Positions 16,881-25,374 of a stretch of 64,000 nucleotides of DNA are shown one piece after another. The notes beneath the pieces are model-generated. The model saw nothing but the letters and a program-made list of their open reading frames with translations. It did no database searches and had not been told where the DNA came from. The first letter of the stretch is position 1. Every line of letters begins with the position of its first letter. Made by a program: the position numbers and the translations under genes. The stretch comes from Arthrobacter zhangbolii (GTDB taxonomy: Bacteria > Actinomycetota > Actinomycetes > Actinomycetales > Micrococcaceae): the NCBI RefSeq assembly GCF_022869865.1, contig NZ_CP094984.1, positions 1,488,001 to 1,552,000 on the forward strand. Direction: 5' to 3'.

Positions 16881-18158
16881 GTGTCGCCGAGAAAGACAAC
16901 TGCAGTCGAAGAGACTGACACTGCAAATAAGCGCACTGCCGCAACTGAGGCCCCTGCCGCAGCGGCCACCAAGGAGGCCGCGTCCGGCGATAAGACTGCT
17001 GCCAAAACGGCCCGCAAGCCCTCCACCCGGAAGGCGCCGACCAAGGCTGCCACCACGAGGAAGACTTCGGCGAAGGCTGCCAAGGAAGCTGCGGAAGAGC
17101 CGCACGACGACTCCGTCGAGGTTGAGCCGGACGCAGAAGCAGTTGAAGCGGCTGACCCCGCCGCGGACGCAGCACCTACGGGCTCGGGATTTGTGTACTC
17201 CGATGCCGACGATGATGACGCGCCTGCCCAGCAGGTGGTGTCGGCCGGTGCCACCGCCGACCCCGTCAAGGATTACCTCAAGCAGATCGGCAAGGTTGCC
17301 CTGCTGAACGCGGAGCAGGAAGTCGATCTTGCCCTGCGGATCGAAGCCGGCCTGTACGCCGAGGAGAAGCTGGCCGCTGATCCGGACATGGACCCGAAGC
17401 TGAAGCGCGAGCTGCAGTGGGTGTCCCACGACGGAAAGCGCGCCAAGAACCACCTGCTTGAAGCAAACCTTCGCCTGGTGGTCTCCCTGGCCAAGCGTTA
17501 CACCGGCCGCGGCATGCTGTTCCTGGACCTGATCCAGGAAGGCAACCTGGGCCTGATCCGTGCAGTCGAGAAGTTCGACTACACCAAGGGCTTCAAGTTC
17601 TCCACCTATGCAACCTGGTGGATCCGCCAGGCAATTACCCGTGCCATGGCGGACCAGGCCCGCACCATCCGTATCCCGGTGCACATGGTGGAAGTCATCA
17701 ACAAGCTGGCCCGCGTGCAGCGTCAGATGCTTCAGGATCTGGGCCGCGAGCCCGCTCCGGAAGAGCTGGCCCTTGAACTGGATATGACCCCCGAAAAGGT
17801 CGTTGAGGTCCAGAAGTACGGCCGCGAGCCGATTTCCCTGCACACCCCGCTGGGCGAAGACGGCGACTCCGAGTTCGGTGACCTCATTGAGGACTCCGAA
17901 GCCGTGGTTCCTGCCGACGCCGTCAGCTTCACGCTCCTGCAGGAGCAGCTGCATTCGGTGCTGGACACGCTGTCCGAGCGCGAGGCAGGTGTGGTGGCCA
18001 TGCGGTTCGGCCTAACCGACGGCCAGCCGAAGACCCTTGACGAGATCGGCAAGGTTTACGGGGTTACCCGTGAGCGCATCCGCCAGATCGAATCCAAGAC
18101 CATGTCCAAGCTGCGCCACCCGTCGCGGTCCCAGGTCCTCCGGGACTACCTGGACTAA
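16881..18158 (+). CDS. sigA: Principal (housekeeping) RNA polymerase sigma factor
   Basis: RpoD/HrdB-type group 1 sigma factor of 425 residues. The first 100 or so residues are an Ala/Lys/Thr- then acid-rich N-terminal region. Region 1.2 begins near [16 protein letters not shown]. Region 2 carries [36 protein letters not shown] and [16 protein letters not shown]. Region 3 is [17 protein letters not shown], and region 4 has the -35-recognition helix-turn-helix [20 protein letters not shown]. The GTG start has AAAGG six bases upstream; an out-of-frame ATG at 16867 is ignored. A strong terminator follows. Its proximity to parE and, further on, to dut/DUF3093/DUF4193 matches conserved actinobacterial gene order. 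Confidence 0.96.
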   Translation: MSPRKTTAVEETDTANKRTAATEAPAAAATKEAASGDKTAAKTARKPSTRKAPTKAATTRKTSAKAAKEAAEEPHDDSVEVEPDAEAVEAADPAADAAPTGSGFVYSDADDDDAPAQQVVSAGATADPVKDYLKQIGKVALLNAEQEVDLALRIEAGLYAEEKLAADPDMDPKLKRELQWVSHDGKRAKNHLLEANLRLVVSLAKRYTGRGMLFLDLIQEGNLGLIRAVEKFDYTKGFKFSTYATWWIRQAITRAMADQARTIRIPVHMVEVINKLARVQRQMLQDLGREPAPEELALELDMTPEKVVEVQKYGREPISLHTPLGEDGDSEFGDLIEDSEAVVPADAVSFTLLQEQLHSVLDTLSEREAGVVAMRFGLTDGQPKTLDEIGKVYGVTRERIRQIESKTMSKLRHPSRSQVLRDYLD

Positions 18159-18179
18159 TAAGACACAGCACCTCCATCG

Positions 18180-18217
18180 GCACCCCGTACCGCGCCAGCG
18201 GTACGGGGTGCTTTTTT
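18180..18217 (+). terminator. Rho-independent terminator after sigA
   Basis: A 14-bp perfect stem GCACCCCGTACCGC / GCGGTACGGGGTGC with a GCCA loop followed by six T residues, 22 bases after the sigA stop. Confidence 0.95.
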
Positions 18218-18290
18218 CTGCTGGTTCCGGCACAGGCCCGGGTTCTCCCGGCCCGTTTCGAAGCGGACGTCATAAGAAGCGGACGGATAC

Positions 18291-18327
18291 AAAAAGAAGT
18301 CCCCTTCCGGACGGAAGGGGACTTCTT
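18291..18327 (-). terminator. Rho-independent terminator for the DUF7455 gene
   Basis: A 16-bp perfect stem (18294-18309 / 18312-18327, core GTCCCCTTCCG) followed on the minus strand by a U run (A-run 18291-18295). It lies about 75 bases beyond the DUF7455 stop and faces the sigA terminator. Confidence 0.88.
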
Positions 18328-18400
18328 CAAGCTTGGTGCGTAAACGCCGCGACTGCGCGGCCGTTGCGCCGATGGAACCGTGGGTTCTGCCGGCGTGAGA

Positions 18401-18616
18401 CTACGTGACCGGTGCCTTCTCGTTCAGGCGGGACGTTTCGTCCTGCCATTCCGAGGTGAGCGGGCGAAGGTTGGCCTCCACTGCCCGGGCATGGTGTCCG
18501 CAGAAAAGCAGTTCCCCGCCGGAGGATTCCAGTACGGCACGTACGTATGCCTGTGCGCCGCAACGGTCGCAGCGGTCCAGGCTGTTCAGCTCACGTGTTG
18601 CTACTGCTGCTGTCAT
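18401..18616 (-). CDS. Small DUF7455-type zinc-ribbon-like protein
   Basis: A 71-residue protein, MTAAVATRELNSLDRCDRC at its start, with C-x-x-C (CDRCGA) and a C-G-H-H cluster (LLFCGHHARAVE) that could bind one zinc ion. This small protein is commonly found beside the principal sigma factor and parE genes in actinobacteria; its function is unknown. ATG 18616 has GAGGAGG eight bases upstream. It is transcribed opposite to sigA and ends at its own terminator. Confidence 0.85.
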   Translation of the reverse strand: MTAAVATRELNSLDRCDRCGAQAYVRAVLESSGGELLFCGHHARAVEANLRPLTSEWQDETSRLNEKAPVT

Positions 18617-18895
18617 GAGTTGCCTCCTCAAGGGTGTTGATACTTCATATAACCACCTTTGCCCGGCCGGTAATCGCAGGCGGGCCCGCCTTTCGCTCTA
18701 CGCGTACCGATCCGCGGGGTCCGTGTGGCCAGACTCACGGCCGCCGAGTCGCTGGGCGGAAGTGTCACCGGGGGGGATTAACCTTGTAGGAGTCCTGGAT
18801 TGTTCCCGGACATGCGCACCTGCAAATACCACCTGCACATACCGCACTGCACATCCCACCGGCCCAGCGGCCGACACCAAGGAGTTTCAACACAC

Positions 18896-21007
18896 GTGGC
18901 GCCCCCAAGCTCGAACTACACCGCCCGGCACCTGTCCGTCCTGGAAGGACTGGAAGCCGTCCGCAAACGTCCGGGCATGTACATCGGCTCCACCGATTCC
19001 CGGGGGCTGATGCATTGCCTTTGGGAAATCATCGACAACTCCGTGGACGAGGCGCTGGCAGGGTACGGCCAGAGCATCAAGATCATCCTGCACCCTGACG
19101 GTTCCGTGGAGATCCACGACGACGGCCGCGGCATCCCCGTGGACATTGAACCGAAAACCGGGCTTTCCGGCGTCGAAGTGGTGTTCACCAAGCTGCATGC
19201 CGGCGGAAAGTTCGGCGGCGGGTCCTACGCCGCCTCAGGCGGTCTGCACGGTGTGGGTGCCAGCGTGGTCAATGCGCTGTCCTCCCGGCTTGACGTCCAG
19301 GTGGACCGGGCGGGGAAGACCTACCAAATGACCTTCCGGCGCGGGGAGCCGGGCCACTTCGCAGACACGGGAAAGAAACCGGGTCCGGACGCCAAGTTCT
19401 CCCCGTTCCTGGACAGTTCACGGCTGGAAGTGGTCGGCAAAGCCAAACGGGGCGTGACCGGCACGCGCATCCGCTACTGGGCCGACCGGCAGATCTTCAC
19501 CCCGGATGCCAAATTCTCCTATACCGAGCTGCAGGCCCGGGCACGCCAGACGGCATTCCTTATCCCCGGTCTGCGCATCACCCTGCGGGACGAGCGCCGG
19601 CTGCCCGGCACACCCGGAGAAAACGGCCCCGTGGAGGAGGTTTTCCACCACGACGGCGGCATTACCGAGTTTGTGGAATACCTCGCCGCCGACGCCCCGG
19701 TCACCGACATCTGGCGCCTGCACGGCTCGGGTAAGTTCAAGGAGTCCGTGCCGGTCCTGGACGAAACGGGCAACAGCCGGATCACCGAGATTGAGCGCGA
19801 ATGCGAGGTGGACATCGCGCTTCGCTGGGGGATCGGCTATGAGACCAGCATCCGGTCCTTCGTCAACATCATTGCCACGCCCAAGGGGGGCACACACCAG
19901 ACCGGTTTCGAGCAGGGACTGCTCAAAACCTTCCGAAAAGTGATCGAAGCCAATGCCCGCAAGCTGAAGGCCGGCAATGACAAGATCGAAAAGGACGACG
20001 TGTTCGCAGGCCTGACCGCCGTGCTTACCGTCCGGCTGGCCGAGCCGCAGTTCGAAGGCCAGACGAAGGAAATCCTGGGTACCTCGGCCGTACGTGCCAT
20101 TGTGAGCAAGGTGGTGGAGAAGGAGATCACCGCCCGGCTCAATTCCACCGCACGGGCGGATAAGGCACAGTCCTCCCAGCTGCTGGAAAAGGTGGTGGCG
20201 GAGATGAAGTCCCGGATCTCCGCCCGGGTGCACAAGGAAACCCAGCGGCGGAAGAACGCCCTGGAAACCTCCACCATGCCCGCCAAGCTTGCGGACTGCC
20301 GGATCGATGACCAGGAACGCTCGGAGCTCTTCATCGTGGAGGGCGACAGCGCCCTCGGAACGGCCAAGCTGGCCCGGTCCTCGGATTACCAGGCGCTGCT
20401 GCCGATCCGGGGCAAAATCCTGAACGTGCAGAAAGCCTCCGTGGCGGACATGCTCAACAACGCGGAGTGCGCCGCCCTGATCCAGGTGGTGGGTGCGGGC
20501 TCAGGCCGCAGCTTCCAGCTCGACGCCGCGCGCTACGGGAAGGTCATCTTTATGACCGACGCCGACGTGGACGGGGCGCACATCCGCACCCTGCTGCTCA
20601 CGCTCTTCTTCCGCTACATGCGGCCCCTGGTGGACGCAGGCAGGGTATATGCCGCCGTGCCGCCCCTGCACCGCGTGGAGGTCATCAACCCCGGCAGCAA
20701 GACCAATGAGATGGTCTACACCTACAGCGAAAAAGAACTGCACGAGGTGCTCACCCGCCTGGAAAAGGAAGGGAAGCGCTACAAGGAGCCCATCCAGCGC
20801 TACAAGGGCCTGGGTGAAATGGACGCGGGGCAGCTGGCTGAAACTACCATGGATCCGCGGCACCGGACCCTGCGAAGGGTGCGGATCGCCGAGGCGGCCG
20901 CGGCCGAGCAGGCATTCGAACTGCTGATGGGCAGTGATGTGGCACCGCGCAAGGATTTCATCATCGCCGGTGCCTCCATGCTGGACCGCGACAGGATTGA
21001 CGCGTAG
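18896..21007 (+). CDS. parE: DNA topoisomerase IV subunit B (ParE-type)
   Basis: ATPase subunit of a type IIA topoisomerase; 703 residues. The GHKL ATPase domain shows EIIDNSVDEALAGY, DDGRGIPVD and GGLHGVGASVVNALS. The transducer domain follows, then the TOPRIM domain with FIVEGDSALGTAK and TDADVDGAHIRTLLL, and the C-terminal KRYKGLGEMDAGQL. I choose GTG 18896, with AAGGAG about 11 bases upstream; the longer frame to 18800 encodes non-family sequence. The matching A subunit gene lies at 34817-37327, and this pair near sigA, separate from gyrBA, argues for topoisomerase IV over gyrase. Confidence 0.9.
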   Translation: MAPPSSNYTARHLSVLEGLEAVRKRPGMYIGSTDSRGLMHCLWEIIDNSVDEALAGYGQSIKIILHPDGSVEIHDDGRGIPVDIEPKTGLSGVEVVFTKLHAGGKFGGGSYAASGGLHGVGASVVNALSSRLDVQVDRAGKTYQMTFRRGEPGHFADTGKKPGPDAKFSPFLDSSRLEVVGKAKRGVTGTRIRYWADRQIFTPDAKFSYTELQARARQTAFLIPGLRITLRDERRLPGTPGENGPVEEVFHHDGGITEFVEYLAADAPVTDIWRLHGSGKFKESVPVLDETGNSRITEIERECEVDIALRWGIGYETSIRSFVNIIATPKGGTHQTGFEQGLLKTFRKVIEANARKLKAGNDKIEKDDVFAGLTAVLTVRLAEPQFEGQTKEILGTSAVRAIVSKVVEKEITARLNSTARADKAQSSQLLEKVVAEMKSRISARVHKETQRRKNALETSTMPAKLADCRIDDQERSELFIVEGDSALGTAKLARSSDYQALLPIRGKILNVQKASVADMLNNAECAALIQVVGAGSGRSFQLDAARYGKVIFMTDADVDGAHIRTLLLTLFFRYMRPLVDAGRVYAAVPPLHRVEVINPGSKTNEMVYTYSEKELHEVLTRLEKEGKRYKEPIQRYKGLGEMDAGQLAETTMDPRHRTLRRVRIAEAAAAEQAFELLMGSDVAPRKDFIIAGASMLDRDRIDA

Positions 21008-21099
21008 CCGGTGCATTGATTGCCGCTTCCGGGGCCGGGTTGGCCGCAGGTACTGCCTAAACGCCAGCCCGGGCCTCACACTGGTAAGGCAGGAACGGG

Positions 21100-21116
21100 G
21101 GCCCGCTGGGCGGGCC
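21100..21116 (+). other. Hairpin between parE and the choloylglycine-hydrolase-like gene
   Basis: GGCCCGC / GCGGGCC with a 3-base loop, 93 bases after the parE stop and 40 bases before the next ATG. There is no U tract, so it may be either a weak terminator or a leader hairpin. Confidence 0.4.
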
Positions 21117-21155
21117 AGAATCCTTCGGAGTCCTGCAGACTAGGAAGCGTCAAAT

Positions 21156-22103
21156 ATGTGCACAGGCATCAGGTTTACAGACGGTAGCGGCCACCTCTAT
21201 TTCGCACGCAACCTTGATTGGACCAGCGACTTCGGGGAGCAGGTGGTGCTGACGCCCACCGGGTATGCCACGAAGTCGCCGTTTGGGGCTGTACCGCAAA
21301 TCCGGCACGCCGTCATGGGGATGGGCATCGTGCAGGAGGACACACCGCTCTACTTCGACTGCGGCAATGACGCAGGCCTCGCCGTCGGCGGCCTTAATTT
21401 CCCGGGGTATGCGCAGTACGCGCCGGGGCCGGTTGAGGGTGCGACGAATGTTGCGGCGTTTGAGTTCCCGCTCTGGGTTGCCTCGCAGTTCACCACCGTA
21501 GACGAGGTTGAAGCCGCGCTGCAGAACGTCGCGATTGTCGACAGGCCGATCAATGACAAGTATCCGAGTTCTCTGCTGCACTGGCTGATTGCCGATAAGG
21601 ACCGCGCCATTGTTGTCGAATACACGAGCGAGGGCATGCAGGTCTTCCATGACGACGTCGACGTCCTGGCAAACCAGCCCGGTTTCAACTGGCACCACGA
21701 GAACCTCCGCAATTACCTCAACGCGTCTCCCGACTTCCCGGAAGAGGTGGTGCTCAATCAGGCGCATCTGGCGCCGTTTGGGTCCGGCTCGCTCATGCGG
21801 GGTATCCCGGGTGACTACTACTCGCCGTCCCGGTTTGTGCGTGCCGCCTACGTCAACGCACATTACCCGCAGAAGACCACCGAGGAGGAGAACGTCAGCC
21901 GCGCGTTCCACACCCTGCAGCAGGTCGCGATGGTGGAAGGAAGCGCGGCCATGGGTTCCGGGGAATTCGAGAAGACCACGTACACCGGTCTCTTCTCATC
22001 CCGGACCATGACCTACTACTGGAACACCTACGACGATCCGGCGATCCAGAGCGTGGCCATGGCCGACCACAAGGCCCAGGGAACGGACCTGGTGATCGTC
22101 TAA
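21156..22103 (+). CDS. Choloylglycine hydrolase / penicillin V acylase family (C59) enzyme
   Basis: Ntn-hydrolase that cleaves linear amides using an N-terminal Cys exposed by removal of Met. In the 315-residue protein C2, R18 and D21 match the family catalytic set (CTGIRF, ARNLDW). N81 lies in GGLNFPGYAQY, NLRNYL supplies the later Asn, and SRFVRAAY the Arg. There is no signal peptide, so it is cytosolic. Bile-salt hydrolases, penicillin V acylases and some acyl-homoserine-lactone acylases share this fold; substrate is not predictable here, and bile salts are unlikely in a soil-type bacterium. ATG 21156 has AGGAAG eight bases upstream. It is a single-gene unit, convergent with the M56 gene. 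Confidence 0.88.
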   Translation: MCTGIRFTDGSGHLYFARNLDWTSDFGEQVVLTPTGYATKSPFGAVPQIRHAVMGMGIVQEDTPLYFDCGNDAGLAVGGLNFPGYAQYAPGPVEGATNVAAFEFPLWVASQFTTVDEVEAALQNVAIVDRPINDKYPSSLLHWLIADKDRAIVVEYTSEGMQVFHDDVDVLANQPGFNWHHENLRNYLNASPDFPEEVVLNQAHLAPFGSGSLMRGIPGDYYSPSRFVRAAYVNAHYPQKTTEEENVSRAFHTLQQVAMVEGSAAMGSGEFEKTTYTGLFSSRTMTYYWNTYDDPAIQSVAMADHKAQGTDLVIV

Positions 22104-22127
22104 CCGTTCGGCCGGATCCCGGTGGGG

Positions 22128-23111
22128 TTAGTCCAGCAGGCCCGGAGCGACCAGCAGGGTGGTCGGCACGGCGAGCAGGAGGATGGCGAGCACGAGGATG
22201 CCCACGCGGAGGTAGTAAGGAAGCGGAGGCCGCGGGGTCAACAGCCGGCTGAGCCGTCCGGCGGTACTCAGTGGCTCAAGGTTGTCCGGGCCGCCGAGCG
22301 GCATGGGAGACTCCGCGGGAACCCGGTGCTCCGGGTTTCCCGAGGAGGCGTCCGAAGGCTGTGTCCCGGATCCGACAATAGCCACGGCACGAACCAGGAC
22401 CTCCCGGTCCACCTGCTGCAGCGCCTGGTCATCCGCGAGCATCTCGATGAGTTCGTTGACCGAGCGCTGGGCCAGCAGGGAAGTCGGCAGCCAGGGCAGC
22501 GCGGCACGCCAGGCCGCAAAGGCCCACAACAGCAGATGGTGGTGCTGGACCAGGTGTGCCCGCTCGTGTGTCAATACGGCGGAGAGCTCCTGCGGGGAGA
22601 GCATGTTCAGCAGTCCGTCAGACAGGACGGTTACGGAGCGTGCGCCGCCGGGAAGGCAGTACGCCACCGGCGTCGGATGCTGGATAACAAGGGTGGCGGG
22701 CGTGTCCGCGGAAGGAGAGCTGAGCAGGTTCAGCATGTCGCGGTGTCGCCGGCGGCCGCGCAGGATGCGGTAGTAGGTAAGCCATAGGGTGAACACCAGG
22801 TGCACGCTGAGCAGGGCGGCAGCGCTGAGGGCAAAAACATGGACCAGTCCCAGCGTGCTTGCCGGAGCGCGGTCCACCAGGATGTGCCACAGGCCCTGCA
22901 GGCCGTCGATCAGGTTGTCACCGAGGGGCTCCAGCCCCCAGGTCAGCATGGCGCCGATCATGGACAGTCCGCCGGCGAGGGCTATTGCCTGCCATAGGAC
23001 CATGGCAGTGAACGGCGAGCGGGCAGGCCACTTGGCCCGCGAGAGCAGAACCGGCACGGGCCAGGCCAGCAGCAATGCCAGCGCGGCCAGCGCGTACGAG
23101 GTCCAGAACAC
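22128..23111 (-). CDS. M56-family (BlaR1-like) membrane metallopeptidase
   Basis: A 327-residue membrane protease with helices near residues 3-23, 34-57, 88-112, about 187-205 and 305-325. The zinc-protease motif is H182-E183-x-x-H186 (LTHERAHLVQ). It lacks the penicillin-binding sensor domain of BlaR1/MecR1, as in other short actinobacterial M56 proteins paired with BlaI. Its expected role is to inactivate the adjacent BlaI-like repressor on a signal that is not known. GTG 23111 lies 7 bases after the blaI stop with only a weak SD; upstream in-frame ATGs lie inside blaI. Co-transcribed with blaI. Confidence 0.87.
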   Translation of the reverse strand: MFWTSYALAALALLLAWPVPVLLSRAKWPARSPFTAMVLWQAIALAGGLSMIGAMLTWGLEPLGDNLIDGLQGLWHILVDRAPASTLGLVHVFALSAAALLSVHLVFTLWLTYYRILRGRRRHRDMLNLLSSPSADTPATLVIQHPTPVAYCLPGGARSVTVLSDGLLNMLSPQELSAVLTHERAHLVQHHHLLLWAFAAWRAALPWLPTSLLAQRSVNELIEMLADDQALQQVDREVLVRAVAIVGSGTQPSDASSGNPEHRVPAESPMPLGGPDNLEPLSTAGRLSRLLTPRPPLPYYLRVGILVLAILLLAVPTTLLVAPGLLD

Positions 23112-23118
23112 CCGGTGC

Positions 23119-23481
23119 TCAGGCGCCCAGCAGCCTGCGCAGCATCTCTGCCTCGGTCTCGGAGACGGAGCCGACAAACCGTGCCAGCACGGCCTCGCGG
23201 TCATTCGCGGTTCCCAGTGCCTCATGCATCAGTTCCGCCGTATGTTCGGCACGTGTTGTCACTGCCCGGTAGCGGTGCGGGCGGGTGTCCCGTTCACGCT
23301 CAACGAGCCCTTTCTTCTCCAGCCGCGAAAGCACGGTCAGCACTGTGGTGACTGCCAGGCCCTTGCTGTCCGTTTCTTCGCGCCGGGCAAGCAGCTCGCG
23401 AAGTTCATTGGCGGATGCTGCCTCGGCTGATTCCCAAAGCAGGTCCATCATTGCCCGTTCCAGTTCACCGAGCGTAGCCAT
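23119..23481 (-). CDS. blaI: BlaI/MecI/CopY-family transcriptional repressor
   Basis: A 120-residue winged-helix repressor. The N-terminus LGELERAMMDLLWESAEAASANELRELL, the recognition region GLAVTTVLTVLSRLEKKGLVERER and the dimerising C-terminus match the BlaI/MecI/CopY family. In paired systems the M56 protease, here the next gene, relieves repression. ATG 23481 is preceded by AGAAGGACAG. The gene is divergent from cydA; the 186-base gap holds three perfect TTCTAC-N5-GTAGAA dyads, so I infer it regulates itself and cytochrome bd, not a beta-lactamase. A hairpin (23512-23532) sits in its 5' leader. Confidence 0.9.
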   Translation of the reverse strand: MATLGELERAMMDLLWESAEAASANELRELLARREETDSKGLAVTTVLTVLSRLEKKGLVERERDTRPHRYRAVTTRAEHTAELMHEALGTANDREAVLARFVGSVSETEAEMLRRLLGA

Positions 23482-23565
23482 GTCTGTCCTTCTTTTTTTC
23501 GAGACCCCTGTGGACCCCGGCATTCCGGGTCCAGACTTACTAATGTACCGTGTTTGCGCCGTTGG

Positions 23566-23582
23566 TTCTACATCACGTAGAA
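23566..23582. promoter_or_regulatory. Operator 1, TTCTAC-N5-GTAGAA
   Basis: Perfect 6+6 dyad with spacer ATCAC between blaI and cydA. On the minus strand a TACATT hexamer (23542-23547) would be a suitable blaI -10, and this dyad then overlaps the corresponding -35, consistent with autoregulation. Confidence 0.75.
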
Positions 23583-23597
23583 ATCTTGTCAGAGTTG

Positions 23598-23614
23598 TTC
23601 TACGCTTTGTAGAA
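23598..23614. promoter_or_regulatory. Operator 2, TTCTAC-N5-GTAGAA
   Basis: Perfect dyad with spacer GCTTT, centred 32 bp from operator 1, about three helical turns. A TTGTCA at 23586-23591 could be a cydA -35, which would place this dyad across the promoter. Confidence 0.75.
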
Positions 23615-23621
23615 GTCAGTC

Positions 23622-23638
23622 TTCTACGTCCTGTAGAA
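23622..23638. promoter_or_regulatory. Operator 3, TTCTAC-N5-GTAGAA
   Basis: Perfect dyad with spacer GTCCT, centred 24 bp from operator 2 and ending 29 bases before the cydA start codon. Only the arms are conserved among the three dyads, as expected of a protein-binding site. Confidence 0.75.
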
Positions 23639-23667
23639 GTCATAGCTCTATTGAAGGACGAGATAGC

Positions 23668-25275
23668 GTGGAAGCACTGGATATTGCCCGGTGGCAGTTC
23701 GGCATCACCACCGTTTACCACTTCCTCATGGTGCCGCTCACTATTGGCCTGGGCCTGGTCGTGGCAGCGTTGCAGACCGCCTGGGTGCGTACGGGTAAAG
23801 AGGAATACCTCAGGATGACGAAGTTCTGGGGCAAGCTCTTCCTCATCAACTTCATCCTCGGCCTGGCTACCGGGCTCGTGCAGGAATTCCAGTTCGGTAT
23901 GGCCTGGAGCGAGTACAGCCGGTTCGTCGGCGACGTGTTCGGTGCCCCCCTGGCACTGGAATCCCTGCTGGCCTTCTTCACTGAGTCGGTGTTCCTGGGG
24001 CTGTGGATCTTCGGCTGGAAACGGCTGCCGAAGAAGGTTCACCTGGCCACCATCTGGATCACCACCCTGGCCTCGATGCTCTCGGCCTACTTCATCCTGG
24101 CCGCGAACTCCTGGATGCAGCACCCCGTGGGCGTGGAGATGGTGGACGGACGTCCGGTCATGAATGACATCTGGGCTGTCCTGACGAACAACACCCTGCT
24201 GGTTGCCTTCCCCCACACCATCTTCGGCGCGTTCGCCGTCGCGGGCGGGTTCCTGCTCGGCATCGCCTGGTACCACCTCTGGAAGCGGCGCCGCGACGGC
24301 ATCGACACCGTGGATGACCGCGGCTACGTGGTGGTGGGGGAGCGCCCCGAAACCGGCCGTGACAAGACCGACCACGCTGTCTGGCTGCGTTCCCTGCGCA
24401 TTGGTGCCGCCGTCGCCGTAGTGGCCTTTGCCGGCGTCGCGGTCAGCGGTGACCTGCAGGGCAAGCTGATGTTTGAACAGCAGCCGATGAAGATGGCTGC
24501 CGCTGAAGCCGCCTGCCATGACGGCACCGGATTCTCCGTCCTGTCCATCGGCGACCCCGGCGCCGTGAACTGCGAAGACGTGGACACGCTGATCGAGATC
24601 CCGGGCATGCTTTCCTTCCTTGCCAACGGAGATTTCGATACCGAAATCCGCGGCGTGAACACCCTTCTGGAGGAGTACGCGGACGCCTACGGCACCCATC
24701 TGCCGGACGATGAAATGTACGGCACCAACGCCGGCGCCGAAATCGACTACACCCCGAACTTCGCTGTGACCTACTGGGGCTTCCGGATCATGATCGGGTT
24801 CGGCGGGATCGCAGCCGTGGCCGCGGCCTTCGCCCTCTGGGTGGTCCGCAAGGGCACCGTGCCCGAGTCCAAGTGGCTCATGCGGCTGGCCGTCTTCGGC
24901 ATCCTGGCACCCTTCGGCGCCAACTCCGCCGGCTGGATCTTCACCGAAATGGGCCGCCAGCCCTTTGTGGTGGCACCGAACCCCACCGGAGTGGACGGCG
25001 TCTTTATGTTCACCGCAGCTGCGGTCTCACCGGGCGTAAACATCGGCGAGCTGCTCTTCTCCGTCAGCGCCTTCACCCTGGTGTACCTGGCACTGCTGAT
25101 CGTTGAGGTGCGCCTGCTCTTCAAGTTCGTGCGCGGCGGCGTTCCCGCAGCCATGCCGGGCCTGCTGCACGGGGACGACGACGAGGGCAGCAGCGGCGGC
25201 CTGGACTCGGCCGGCGGCGATCCCGACGGCGGCCCCGAAAAGAAGAAGGACGATGTCCTCGACTTCGCCTATTGA
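23668..25275 (+). CDS. cydA: Cytochrome bd ubiquinol/menaquinol oxidase subunit I
   Basis: Heme-bearing subunit of cytochrome bd, a high-affinity, proton-pump-independent terminal oxidase. The 535-residue membrane protein begins ALDIARWQFGITTVYHFLMVPLT, with H18 matching the heme b595 ligand. EFQFGMAWSEYSRFVGDVFG, the quinol-loop segment EQQPMKMAAAEA and TEMGRQPFVV are family landmarks. A hydrophilic Gly/Asp tail ends the protein. The start is GTG 23668 with GAAGGACG upstream. Menaquinol is the likely substrate in this lineage. First gene of cydA-cydB-cydDC, with three BlaI-type dyads in front. Confidence 0.97.
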   Translation: MEALDIARWQFGITTVYHFLMVPLTIGLGLVVAALQTAWVRTGKEEYLRMTKFWGKLFLINFILGLATGLVQEFQFGMAWSEYSRFVGDVFGAPLALESLLAFFTESVFLGLWIFGWKRLPKKVHLATIWITTLASMLSAYFILAANSWMQHPVGVEMVDGRPVMNDIWAVLTNNTLLVAFPHTIFGAFAVAGGFLLGIAWYHLWKRRRDGIDTVDDRGYVVVGERPETGRDKTDHAVWLRSLRIGAAVAVVAFAGVAVSGDLQGKLMFEQQPMKMAAAEAACHDGTGFSVLSIGDPGAVNCEDVDTLIEIPGMLSFLANGDFDTEIRGVNTLLEEYADAYGTHLPDDEMYGTNAGAEIDYTPNFAVTYWGFRIMIGFGGIAAVAAAFALWVVRKGTVPESKWLMRLAVFGILAPFGANSAGWIFTEMGRQPFVVAPNPTGVDGVFMFTAAAVSPGVNIGELLFSVSAFTLVYLALLIVEVRLLFKFVRGGVPAAMPGLLHGDDDEGSSGGLDSAGGDPDGGPEKKKDDVLDFAY

Positions 25276-25299
25276 CACCCGCCTCACCCGGACCTTCCC

Positions 25300-25323
25300 G
25301 GCAGCGGCCTGCGGGCCGCTGCC
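25300..25323 (+). other. Intra-operon hairpin between cydA and cydB
   Basis: A 10-bp perfect stem GGCAGCGGCC / GGCCGCTGCC with a TGCG loop in the 99-base cydA-cydB gap. With no U run behind it, mRNA stabilisation or partial attenuation is more likely than full termination. Confidence 0.6.
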
Positions 25324-25374
25324 TGATAACACCCCGACCCTGCCGGCTGCCGGCATTTCTGGAGCTCTGAAGTA

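Noticed and set aside
18800-18895. N-terminal extension of ParE from an ATG at 18800
   Set aside because: The extra 32 residues (His/Cys-rich) do not resemble the family, and GTG 18896 has AAGGAG upstream.
23119-23481. Beta-lactamase resistance locus suggested by the BlaI/M56 pair
   Set aside because: No beta-lactamase or penicillin-binding gene is adjacent, the M56 protein lacks a sensor domain, and the dyads face cydA.
23119-24699. A 526-codon frame ending in the BlaI sequence
   Set aside because: The upstream 400 codons are antisense to cydA. The BlaI-like protein starts at 23481 with its own SD.
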